A stretch of DNA of 64,000 nt from Hippopus hippopus (taxonomy: Eukaryota > Mollusca > Bivalvia > Cardiida > Cardiidae). The translations under genes and the position numbers were made by a program. Location: NCBI GenBank assembly GCA_946811185.2, contig OX328103.1:5894132-5958131 (forward strand), in the 5' to 3' direction. The notes under the pieces are model-generated. The model ran no database searches, was not told where the DNA came from, and was given only the letters and a program-made list of their open reading frames with translations. Positions 1-12,700 of the stretch are shown piece after piece. Positions within the stretch are counted from its first letter, which is position 1; every line of letters starts with the position of its first letter.

Positions 1-150
1 TTTTGCTTTTGGTCAATTTTTTGCATAGTAAAGGACCAGTCAACCTCATAATTCAGTTGGTTTGTTGGACAAAATGGATTTTTATGGATCCATAAGTATG
101 TCATAACTTGCTAGAGATGCAATAAACCTCCTTTTCCGAGAGTGCTTCTC
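1..150 (-). mobile_element. Family B element, partial (cut by window start)
   Basis: Carries the second half of family B: GGACCAGTCAACCTCATAAT, GGATTTTTATGGATCCATAA and a worn end. Positions 150-648 show only AT-rich intron with short A and T runs. Confidence 0.7.
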
Positions 151-648
151 ATGTATTGCACCAGTTAAAATAAGACACAACAGAAAAAAAAAAACCTGTG
201 TCAAATATAAGCTAAAATATTTATAACATAATAATGACATAAATCTGGTGTGGACTACTTTCAGCTTGGTTCCTGATTCAGTTTTATACAGCCTAGTAAA
301 TTATACAGAAAACCAAAGTAATTGAAGGGTTTACCATTTATTTCCAAAGGTGCAAAATGCTTTAGCATTTTTGCATAATTTATGAAAAACAGATATAAGC
401 CAATAAGTCTTCGTTTTAATTTCTTTCTGCTTGGATAGAATTGTCATTAACTTCAATACTTTGTTGCCAAAATTTTTAGGTAAAGGTAGTATTTTCTTCT
501 TTTTCTCATAACATTTTTAAACGTTTTCTTTTTTTTGGATTGTTTAAACACAAATTATTTGGTGAAGGGTTAAAACACAGAGCAAACAAAAATGCTTAGA
601 TTTCAAAATTTTGTTACTTCCAACATCTGTATCAGAATTCTGTTTCAG

Positions 649-796
649 ACTTACCTAAAGCCTACATGTTCAAAATGGTGAGTATGAAGTTTACAGAACA
701 GAAAGCTGAAGGCCCACTGCCAGAAAATTCACAGATCACGCAGAAGATGAGCAAGAATGACCTTTCAAGGATGAAAAACTCACATTCGTCCTTCAA
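649..796 (+). CDS. Gene 1 exon 1 in window
   Basis: Follows acceptor CTGTTTCAG and ends at donor GTAAGG. The first two bases complete a codon from an upstream exon not in the window. It encodes LPKAYMFKMVSMKFTEQ and onward and ends two bases into a lysine codon. An internal GTGAGT at 670 could act as an earlier donor, but reading through to 796 gives the frame that fits the next exon. Confidence 0.8.
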
Positions 797-3700
797 GTAA
801 GGCTTTCTACACTGTCACATTGGCCCTTTGTTTGGTTCTTGTTTTCGTCCCTAACTCTTTACCAAAGGACAAAAATTTAGACTTGTCCAAATTGAGAGCA
901 TTTGCAGACAACAATTTAAATGTGGCTATGATGGAATTTGTTTCTGAAAGGGCAGAAAACATTGTGGGAAAAGGAGAAAATGCTGGTTACCAGCATTTTC
1001 TCCTTTTTCCACCATGTTTTCAAAAGCCTTCTTTGTTAGTATGGTTAAAACTTGGGATTGTGTGGTAAAAAGTTAACTCTTAACCAGACAACAAAATTAT
1101 AGACTAGAAGGATTTTTGAAAACAGTTTTGGTAAAGGAGATAATGTTTAGCCAGCATTTTCTCCATTTCCCACTTTGTTTTCTTCCCTCGCATGGGCAAA
1201 TTCCATCATTTGAACCCAATTTAACCCTTTACCACACAATCTCGACTTTTAACGATCTAGAAAAAGAAGACTTTTAACAACATTGTGGCAAAAGGAGAAA
1301 AATGCTGTTAACCAGCATTTTCTTCATTCCTAACGATGTTGTCTACCCTATCAAAGAAAGAAATCATCTTTTTAGCAACATTTGATTTGTTGTCTGTAAA
1401 TGCTTTCAATTTGGTTGAGTTCAAAAATTTGTTGTTTGGTAAAGGGTTAATTCATCTTCTGCTAATTCCTTAAAACTGCACGCGTCTAAAATTAAGTCAC
1501 TTGCCACAGAGTTCATGCCAATTTCAATAGCATTTCAAATCTGTCACAGTTAACTTTCACTGAGGTATTCATTTCTTGAATGTGCAAGTCCTAGGCTTGA
1601 GTTGTGCAGTGCTATGCAGTGCCTTGCACTCCAGTAGAATATTTTGAGTCATGCTCTGTGAAAAGGGAGCTTAATGCATCTTTGAAATGCACTATACCTA
1701 GAAATTCATTGCATAATTTAAAACCCATTTTACAAAAAAAACCAGCCAAACTACAAGGTAGGATCAGGTAGATTGGTCCTTTAACATGCAGAAAATTTAA
1801 CTGTTGCAAAAGGTTTCAACTCAGGTCAGCTTGCATAAACTGTGCAGGCTGACATGGGTCAGTACTTTTTGCAAATACATTAAGCTTTCTTGTCATAGAG
1901 GATGGCTCATTTACGTGTATTTTTCACTCCTATTTTTATAATGAAACAGATTTTCAACCTTCACGGACATTCTTACCCCAGAAGAAGAAGAAGAAATCAA
2001 CAGAGAGAGACTGATAAAAGAGAAGGCCTTTAACATCCTACAGCAGAGGGAGAATGAGCTAAACAAGATAAAGGAAGGGGAACTTCTGTCTACAAATAAA
2101 CCAAAGTCCACAGCCAGGACCAAGAAAGTGGCCTTCAACCAGTATATGAAAATGTTTTACAGCAAACCAAAGCCAACTGTGAGTTTATTGTCTGTATTAT
2201 TAATTTCCAAGTCAGTAAATCCTTTATCAAATAATCTTGTCTTTTTACAAACCTGAAGAAAGCTAGAGTTATTGTCATAGCCCTTTTATTGTCTGTTTCT
2301 GTGTTAGCATGATAGAACCTTGACATTCTCCCCATATCATTGGTATTACTGAGGATAGTTACCTTAAACTTGGGCTAGTTGTTAACTATCAAAAGGGGAA
2401 CCTAATCATCAAGGATAAGTAACCCTGAGATATTTTACAGTTATGAGCCTGTATAGACTTATACTAGTAATTTTCACTGAAAAAGCAAGTACAGTCAAGC
2501 TTTGACGCCTGTATGCTCTTGTATATTTCAGATACCAAAGGATGACCCCTACCCAGAGGACACTGTAAAAGCTGCTGTGAAAACTCCTGAACCTCAAGGT
2601 AAAGTTTTAAAAAATTCAGTCATAATCAAAATTATTTTCAACTGGGGACAAGATATAAGTGCAAATTATTATTGTACATGGATTGTCAGAAAAAAATACA
2701 GGAAAGTTTGGCAGAGTGAAACAGTGATCACTCATTCAGAACTAAGATGAGTTCATGCTATCTGAGCATGCATACCTAGATTATTAAAAAACCTAATGAT
2801 ACTTCAATGTGTGCTAACTTTTTGCCAAAAAAATCCAGAGTTTAGGCAATGCAAAGGAAGAAGGCTTTTGAAAGCATTTGTGGAAAAATGAGAACTACCC
2901 TCTTTTCTACCCTGTCATAGCCCAGTTCCATCATTTGAGCCAGATTTAATTTGACAATTTTGACAAGTCTGAAATGACTTCTTCTTTTTTTTTTTTATAA
3001 AGAGTTAACCCTTAAAGTACCTTTCACAACTATAGTTACAGTGTAGATTAAGATCAGACTGCAGAAAATGTGCAGTCTGATCTTTGATCTACACTGTCTG
3101 CCTAGCTGAGACATTCTTGACTAAAACAACCATGATACTGCAACTATTTGGGCCTTATTTCTTGACTGAAAATGTCTGATGGGTTCATTCAACACTGTTA
3201 GGGTTAAGAAGATAAACTCACATCTTCTTAAACAACCTGAAATATTGCTACTTCTAGCCTGCTTTGATGGGAATATCTCATAATATACATCTAAGATCCA
3301 AGATCAGACCACATACTCAGTGCAGTAGTTTGATCTTGACCTACATTGTCTGCTAATGAAATTAAATTCATTACCAAATGATCGTGAGTTTTGATAACCA
3401 AGAGGAAGATGGATTTTGAAAACATCATAGTCATCAGCATTATCTTCTTTTCCTACAGTGTTTTCAACCATTTCAATAGCAATGACCAGCATGTGAGATA
3501 TATTTATTTTTTTGTTAGCAAATGCTTTAAATTTGGTGGAGTCTAAGATTTTGTCTTAAGTAAAGACTTACGTTGTGCCTACGGCTGTATAGGTAAAAAC
3601 AGTCTTAATTAAACCTTGATAAAGAGGACATAACCCATTAACCACACAATTCCAACTTGTAACACTTAGGCTGCTAAGCGTGACTCACTGACCTTTTGCG

Positions 3701-6700
3701 GTCAGTGTAGATCAAGATCAGACTGCACAGAATGTGCAGTCTGATCTTTGATCTACACTGCCTGTTACGGAGATATTTTTCTTCAAAAAAAAACTTTGAA
3801 ATAGCACCATTTGGGTTTTTACTGTCAGCTTGAAAGTTTCATTTAACTTATTCAACAGGATAAGAGTTAATAACTTGGGAAATTTGACCTTGTAAAAGAT
3901 TATGATAAAAGGAGAAAATGCTAGTAACCAGCATTTTCTCTTTTTCCCACAATGTGTTCTAAACTTCCAGAAACAAATTCGATCATAAGAGACACATTTA
4001 ACCCTTTCCCAAACAATCCCTGGTTTTTATGGGTCAGGAATAGAAGCCTTTTGAAAACATGGTGGGAAAAGGAGAAAATGCTGGTAACCAGCATTTTCTC
4101 CTTTTCCCACAATGTTTTCTACCCTATCATATAGAAAAATCATCTTTTTAGCAACTGGTAATTTGTCATCTGCAAAATGCCTTCAATTTGGTCTGGTCCA
4201 AAATTTGCCGTTTGGGAAAGGGTTAATTTGTTGTATGCAAATGCTTTCAATTTGGACCAGTCTAAAAATTGGTTGTGAGGTAAAGGGTTAATTATCAAGC
4301 TATAATACATTACACAGGGTTATATACATTTTCCATCCAATTACAGTTGAAGCAGAATGGGAGCCTGAAAAACAACCCACTGGGTTTTTCCCGCCAGCAT
4401 CAGAAGCCGTCAAAACAAAGCCACCGGCAGACTCACCCATGGCTGGAGTGTTTCCTCTCACTCCAAGTGGATATATTCCAAACTCAATACTCGTCAAACT
4501 CCTTTGGCCTCAAGAGACGAAGGAAAAATATGCAAAGATAAAGCAACAGGAGGAATGGAAACTTCCTACATTTTCTATGGATCAGCTTGATGCCATTGCA
4601 AAACTCAAACAGGTATGTATCATCAAGGATAGTGTTATAATTATGGTAGTTTACCATTTACTACACAATCCCCTGTTTTAAGGACCCTGAGGAAGATAGC
4701 ATTTTAAAGCATCGTGTAAAAAGGAGTAAATATTGGTACCCAGCATTTTGTTGTTTTCCCACAATGTTTTCAAAAGGCTTCTTCCCCAAGGGTTGTAAAA
4801 GCTCTGATTGTGTGGTAAAAGATTTACAGGTTAGATTGTGTTCTAATCAATAATAAAATGAGTTTGTAGCAATAACTAAATAAATTTTGAGTGTGAAAAA
4901 AAGTGTATTTGTGTTATAGACACTAGAACGATACCTCAGCATGACAAACGAAATGAACCATGCTCTGGCAAAAGGGGCTTTATTACATCTCTGTGATGCA
5001 TGATATCGAACAAGTCATCACATAATTAGGGGTCCATAAAACCCATTTTGAATCCGACTGACTCATAAGCTACACTGGTCCTTTGACATGCAGAAAATTG
5101 ACCATTAGCAAAAAGTTCCGACCGAGGTCACCCTGAGCAGACTGCGCAGGGTTACATTGGTCGATACTTTTTGCAGATGCATCAAGCCCCCTTTTCACAG
5201 GGTATGGCTCAAATAGAGAGAGGTACTCATATGTCTCATGTTTGATTCTATTTACTGAGTGTAAATGTAGAAACTGGTATACTATACTTGATTTTAGTTT
5301 CCAATGCCAATGGGCTGAAAAATTATCGGTGATATGAACCCCAAATGGTGATGATGATGATGATGATCATAGAAGTCCCCAACACAGTATTGCACTTATA
5401 AAGCCCCACATTGCACTACCATAAGCTTTAGACCTAAAAGGAAATAGGACTATAGATTGAATGCGGGTTTACTTGGCCTAAGCATTCTTTTAGTCACATC
5501 TCAACAAAGGCTCACCTATTCATGTGTTTGCATGGTTTCACCAGTCCCTGGCTCAGGTTCTTGAGTGCCTTGCCCAAGGGTAATTCCTCAAAAACTTTAT
5601 GCCTTTGTGGTAAGCATAAATCCCTGAACTTTGGTGCCAAGAAGGTCCCCTAGAAAATGCAGAGCTTATTCACATTTAAATTTAATTTACAATCTGGCAT
5701 AAAGTATATTCACAATTAAATCTGTTGTTTTATTTACATATAATTTACTTCTGTCTTGAAGAAAAATTTGTTGTTTGTGCCTATATTACAGTTTTTCTAA
5801 ATTTAATTTTTTACCAGACAACAAAATTTTGGACAAGTCCAAATTGAAAGCAGTGGCAGACAATACATCAGATATGGCTCAATAATGAGATTTGCGTCTG
5901 GAAGGGTTGAAAACATTGTGTGAAAAGGAGAAAATGCCAGTTACCAGAATTTTCTCGTTTACCCACAATGTTTTCAAAAGCATTTCTCTTCAGGGCTGGT
6001 AAAACAAAGGATGATTGGTAAAGGGGTAATCAAATATACAGATAAGGGGCAGGGGGAAGCGAGAAAGATATAAATTAAGCATATATACATGTATATATTT
6101 TTTGCCATCTTAGTAAACATTTACATGTCTTTATAATGTATAGGTTAGAGGGAAAGATGTAAATTAAGAGTATTTATTTAATTTTTTGCCGTGTAAGTAA
6201 ATTATTACATGACTTTATATAGTTTTTGCCATCGAAGTAAACATTTACATGACTAATAATATAATTCCCTTATATTAATGTATAGGGAAGATGGAAAGAT
6301 GTAAATTAAGGTTATTTATATATTTTTTCCCTTGTAAGTAAACTTTTACATGACTTTATACAATTTTTGCCATCTAAGTAAACATTTACATGACTTTATA
6401 ACGTATAGGAGAGAGAACTACTTGAGCAGAGAAAAATGCAAGCTGAAAAATGGCCATCATTAGATAGTTGGCGGGTGAAATCTGGCGCTAGTAAAGCACA
6501 GTCAGAATTGTCGAAGACTGTGCCAGTAGCTAATGAAGTTAGCAGCGCCTCTGTGCGCAGTCAAAAATCTGTCTCCTTCGTAAGTCAGTTAGGGATCAGT
6601 ATTAAAGTAGATTATCTCATAGTCCCTGGGTGCCTTATTATGTTTAAATATTTGAGCGGTGCTCTGTGAAAAGGGGTTTACTTTAAATCTTTACCAAAAG

Positions 6701-9700
6701 ATAAAATTCTAGACAATACGAAATTTAAAGCCTTTGTAGATGAAAAAATGATTGTAATGATGATTTCTGGCTTTGAAATGGTAGGAAACATTGTGAGAAA
6801 AGGAGAAAATGCTGTTTACCAGCATTTTCTCCTTTTCTCACAAAGTTTTCAAAAGCCTTCTTCTTCGGGGCTGTTAAAATTTGGGATAATGTGGTAAAGG
6901 GAAAGTGCATCTTGATATACTAAATAGGTTGTCGCTTAAATGGATCCATTTTGTCCAAAAAATGGCTGAATCTTGAGGTAGAAATGCCCCTGTACTCACA
7001 AAAAATTTACTTACAGCAGATTGTTTTGACCAAAGGTCAGCCTGTGCACACTGTGAGGCTGACATGGGCTGATACTTTTTGCGGATGCATTAAATTGCCT
7101 TTTCACAGAGCAGAACTCCTATCTTTTTATTTTCCTATGTCACATAACTATACAGGCTGTTTTCAGTCATATTCCTTACTAGTGCAAATCACATAAAGGA
7201 GGAATATTTGGACAAAAAGGAAAGAAATGTTGGAAATGAAGACCATTGTAGGAAAGAGAACATTTGCTTCAAGCAAGCAATTGCTTCTTTTTTCCATACT
7301 GCTTAACATAAAAAACTGCCCACCTAAAAGATGTAAAGGTTGTAGTTGTATGGCAAAGGATTATCATTTATACGACTTTGTCCTTACTATGTCTTCACTG
7401 TCATTTTACAAAATAGTCCATAAAAACTGGACAAATTCTGTATAAATACAGGTCTATGAAATGCTGTTAACACTTCTACCCGGAAGACAAAATTTTTAGA
7501 TTTTTAGACTTGTCTGGATGAAAAAACACTTACATGGAAAAACTGACTGTGCTTGAATAAATAATTCATTTTTGGATGGGTAGAAAATAATGTAGGAAAA
7601 TGAGAATATGCTGGTATATAAAAGAATATACCAGTATTCTCTCCTTTTATTACAATGTTTTCAATAGGTATTTTCCTTAACTTTATTAAAACATGTTACT
7701 ATTTAGAGGTAAAGTGTTAATAACATGTTGTACATGTAATTCATACTACTGTCGATTTACACAATTTTCACTCCGCAGGATGCAATGTTATGAAAAATCC
7801 AACTACACATGCAATTGAAAGTCATTAAATTTATTCAAATCACATAGGCAAGAACTGAACTTACAGTTATCTAGGTAGCTTCTGCCATCATTGAGGAATT
7901 TTGGAAATCTTTTTGTGTCATTTTTAAAGAAAATCATTTTCTATACTTCCTGAAAGAGAGAAAAACTGTGACAGAAAAATTGTTTGTGTATATATTACAG
8001 TGCAGTGAGCATCTCAAATATCCTGTTGCAAGCAATCACTTTTCAAAAAGGTTTTGAATAAAAAAAAAAACCATGAAACAGATTGCAAATAAATCTTCAC
8101 AATAACCTTTATAAATATACGCTCACAACCAACTCTGTGTCAGTTTTCTTGATTTTGATTGACGCATATCCCATATCGAGTCAATCTTGTTTAACCCTTT
8201 TGGTGCCATAGGGGAATACAGTGACTTTTGCAGACGGCATAGATCAAGATCAATGTGCACAGAATGTGCAGTCTGATCTTTGATCTATACTGTCTGCTTG
8301 TGTAGTCAAGCCTATACAATCAAAATTTATGTAAGTTTCAATGGATTGTATTTAGAGCTGTCGAAAGAGGTCGAGTTTATTCATTTGGCACTAAAAGAGT
8401 TCAAGGAGTCATCTAAAGAAAGAAAAAATTACCTCTAAAGACACGCTCATTTTTTTCCGAAGCTAAGTTTTGGAATTGTGAGGATTGCCTAGTGCAATTG
8501 CTGCTTGAATACAAGTGAATGTTTATATAGGCCTTACTATATTTCTGCAAAAAAAAATAAACTTACTGTTGTGGTGTGACTCCATTCCTGTCATATTCCT
8601 TATAACTCCCTGATTTTATACTTCAGCTTTAGGATAGAGAATCTCCATTAGTTTGGACTACAGTGTGGCTCTTAATTAATTCCAATTCAAATTTATTCAT
8701 TTCTATTCTCCTAGAACTAACATAGAAAAAAACTTTACCAGTACTCCTTCAATAACTTCTCTGTATTTGGTTAACCAATGCATTAAAATAGTATAATTAC
8801 TAACGATAATTGTCTAAATAGATATTATTTTCTGAAACAGTTTAAACTATTTACTTGTGACCTGTATACCATGTATAATGCCTTCAAAATCCTCATATCC
8901 TCATCCTTATAGTTTAATGTCAGTGCAGTAGAAAGTTTTGGGAAAACATTGTGGGAAGAGGATCATTAATTTTTGTTTGTAATAAGCAATTGCTTCTTGT
9001 CTTTTTTTCTCACGATGTCTTTGAAACAACTGAATCAAGATGATTATGTTATTCTTTCCCTCCATGGTTGGCACTGTTAATGTGGAAATAAGGTTGAACT
9101 TGTATGCAATATAGATGTTTATAAGTTATGACAATTTTTATTGATGTCTTCTTAGAATTATCTCATTGGCTAAGTACAGTTGTATATGCATGCTTTTGCT
9201 GGTGGGATAGATTAAAATAAGACTGCCAAGAATGAATAGTCTGATTATAAGTATTCAGTGTCTAACTATGATTTGATAGATTCTGGTGAAAAATGACCAA
9301 AAGTCATGATAGTTTGATCTCTTTAACAGGCTAACGATATCCATCCAGTTTATGTAACAGTCTCTATGTTCTCTATGTTAACTCTTTACCACTCAGTCCC
9401 TGAGAAAGAAGCCTTTTGAAAACGCTGTGGGGAAAAAGGAGAAAATGCTGGTAACCAACATTTTCTCCTTTTTCCACAATGTTTTCAACTCTATTATTTA
9501 AAAAAGTCCATCATTTTAGCTACATTTAAATTGTCATCTGCAAATGCTGTCAACTTCGACAAGTCTACATTTTGGGTGTGGGGTATGGGGTTAACATTTA
9601 GCATAATATGAATTATGAACTCATAACACACAACAAATACATAGACTTGTCCAAGTTAAAAGCATTGGCAGATGACAATTTCATTGTAGCTCAAATGATG

Positions 9701-12700
9701 AAACTTGCCTTTCATTAAGTAGAAAAAATTGTGGGAAAAGAAGAAAATGCTGGTAACCAGCATTTTCTCCTTTTCCCACAATATTTTCAAAAGGTTTTTT
9801 CTTGGCATCTTTTAAACTTGAAATTGTGTAGTACAGGATTAAAGTTTAAACTCATTAATATCTGTACAATTGGAACATAAAGGAGAGATATTACAAAGAG
9901 CAAAGGGAGGTAAGGTATCGGAGAAAACAGAAATCAGCTGAACTCAAACTGAAAAAGAAGGTAGGTATAGACGCTCCTGTAGAGTGTCACCATCAAAGTA
10001 ATGATGTCAGTCAATCAGAGATACAGTCTGTAGTGTACTAGATTAAGTAATCTTGCAGAACTATACTGCATGATATACTGTGCCTTTTTTCTCTAGAATT
10101 TCACGCTTTTTAATGCATTACCATGCAATCCCAAGTTTTAACAACCCTGAAAAAAAAACTTTTGAAAACATTTTGGGAAAAGGAGAAAATGCTGGTATTT
10201 TCATCGTCCCTCAATGTTTTCTACCCTTTCAAAGACAAATCCCATCGTTTGAGCCACTGTGAATTTGTCGTCTGCGAATGATTTCAATTATGATGAGTCT
10301 AAAATTTTGACATTTGGTATAGAGCTAATTAAAAATTTTCAGCTTAACCCCTTACCACACAACTGAAATTCAAAGTCATCCAAATTGAATGCATTTTGCA
10401 GACAACAAATTATATGCGGCTCAGTGGATCATTTTTGTCTCTGAAAGGGTAGCTGACACTGAGGGAAAAGGAGAAAATGCCAGTTTTAAGAATTTTCTTT
10501 TTCCGTAATGTTTTCAAAAGCCTGTTACCATATTGTCATTAAAACAAGAGATTGTTTGGTAAAGGGCTAATGACAGTGTAAAAAACATTTGATTACAATG
10601 ATTGTTACTGTGTTAAGGTACCATCAAAAAATAGGGAGTGTATTGGAGAAATTTCTCATTTTGAGTAATTTCTCAATTTGCCTCAATATTTTTAAAATAC
10701 AATGTACTCAGTATGTGAAAGAGATATCAAATACATCTTGATGAATTAAAGATTCAATCTAGAGTGTTGATATAATGTTGCATGAATCTTATTTATAAAC
10801 AGAAATACATTAAGAAATTGCATTTGCATGGCTTATATTTGCTTGTGATAGGGGTTTTTTTTTATCACAAAGTCTCCTTATTCTCAGTGCCATATAGCCA
10901 TTACAAATTGTCTTATCGAGCACATGTTTGAGTTAAGATTTTGTGACATCATGTGATCATTATTTAACATCATTTGTTTAAGAAATAATCTTCTTTCTAT
11001 CGTGGTTTATCGTTCAATAAACCACAGTTGTGAGTTATGAGGCGCAATGAATAACCCACTCGGGCTATCGCCCTCGTGGATTATTCATTGTGCCTCATAA
11101 CTCACAACTGTGGTTTATTGAACGATAAACCACGATAGAAAGAAGATTATTTCGATTCTAACATGACCAACTCTTAATGAAAGGAAGACAAGTTCATATT
11201 TAGAGTAAAAACGCGGATGTAGATAATATTCCATTGAATAACTTACTTACTTTGTACAGAATGACGTCACTCTATATAGAATGACATCACTCTACATAGA
11301 ATAATGTAGATTTTACCACTCTTTCGTTGCACTGTGTTTATAGAGCCAAATTCACGTGTCATGTTAGAATAGATCTTAATGTTACATTTGAGTCATGCTC
11401 TGTGAAAAGGGGGCTTAATGGATCTAGGAAAAGTATCCACACAGGTCAGCCTGCACAGTCCGTGCAAGCTAACCTAGGCCGAAGCTTTTCAGTATTTGTT
11501 GATTTTCTCTATGTCCAAGGATCAGTCAACCTCATCAGTAAGTCGGTTGTTAAAAAAGTGGATATTATGAATCCATAAGTAGGTGATGGCTTGCTTGGTA
11601 CCATGGATCATGGAGATACATTAAGCCCCCTTTCGCCAGAGCCTGGCTAATTTGTAATTTTTGAGATACAGCTGTGTGATAAAAAGAATCTGACATTTAT
11701 TGGTTATTGAGATAAAGTTTTATTAAACTTGTCTAGAAAAAATCACTAAGCCTACCACAGGCTTGCTTAATGAAATTTTTTGAGACTTGTTTCACCCTTA
11801 CCACACAATCACAAGTTTTAACAACCTTAAAGGAAAAGCCTTTTGAAAACATCTTGGGAAAAGGAGAAAATGCTGGTAACCAGCATTTTCTCCTTTTCCC
11901 ATAATGTTTTCTACCCTTCCCAAAATGCATTTCAATTTTTGGATCAGGGTTATTTTGTCGTCTACAATTGCTTTGAATTTGGACTAGTCTAAAATTTTGT
12001 CAGTTGGTGAAAGAGTTAAGAAACCTTTACCTCAAACATCAAGTGTCAGATCCTTTATATATACCAGGAAGTAATGTTATTTTGCATGGCACTCATGTAC
12101 ATATATTAATTGGAAAAAAATTTTATTCTGTAGTAACTGCGACAGTTGTTTGGGCCAATCGGCCAATGTTGATCTGGATAATAGATATAACTTATTATTA
12201 ACTTCACTTGGAGTGTGCTAGATACAGTACATGTAGCAATCACCGATTTTGTTAACTCTGTTAAACTCTAGAAAGGCGAAGGTGACGGTAAACAGGTGTC
12301 CTTTTTGGAGGATGACGATGACGGCTTTACCGATCGTGTCATGGAAATGGATTGGGGTGACGATGAAGAGGATGAGCCCAGAGAAAGTCCAAATATATTT
12401 GAGACTGATCGAAGCTCAGTCAAACGAGAAAAGACGAAAGTATCTGAGGGGCAAGAAAAGCCAAGTGCTTTAAATAAGTTTGCAGATATTATGGCTCGAG
12501 CGCCAACCCCAAAGGTAAAAGGTCAAATTATTTGAGCCATACTCTGTGAATAGGGTGTTTAATGCATCTCTGAGATGCGTTATAGCTAGTATGTTATCAT
12601 ATGATTACTGAGTAATGAAAACCATTTTGTCTAACAACCCGCTCAATCCTGGGGTAGACTGGTCCTTTGACATGCCAAAAATTGATCAGCCTGACCTGGG

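Larger units (their letters stand above)
3634..4287 (+). mobile_element. Family A element split by a C element and by a second A element
   Basis: Host start CCCATTAACCACACAATTCC, core at 3907-3950, then right arm resuming at 4227 (TTTGTTGTATGCAAATGC) and end GAGGTAAAGGG with TTAA at 4288. The inserts are at 3670-3866 and 4002-4222. Confidence 0.85.

Noticed and set aside
820..1068. Small open frames repeated many times (…KGENAGYQHFLLFPQCF…)
   Set aside because: These are chance translations of family A hairpins in the various frames, not proteins.
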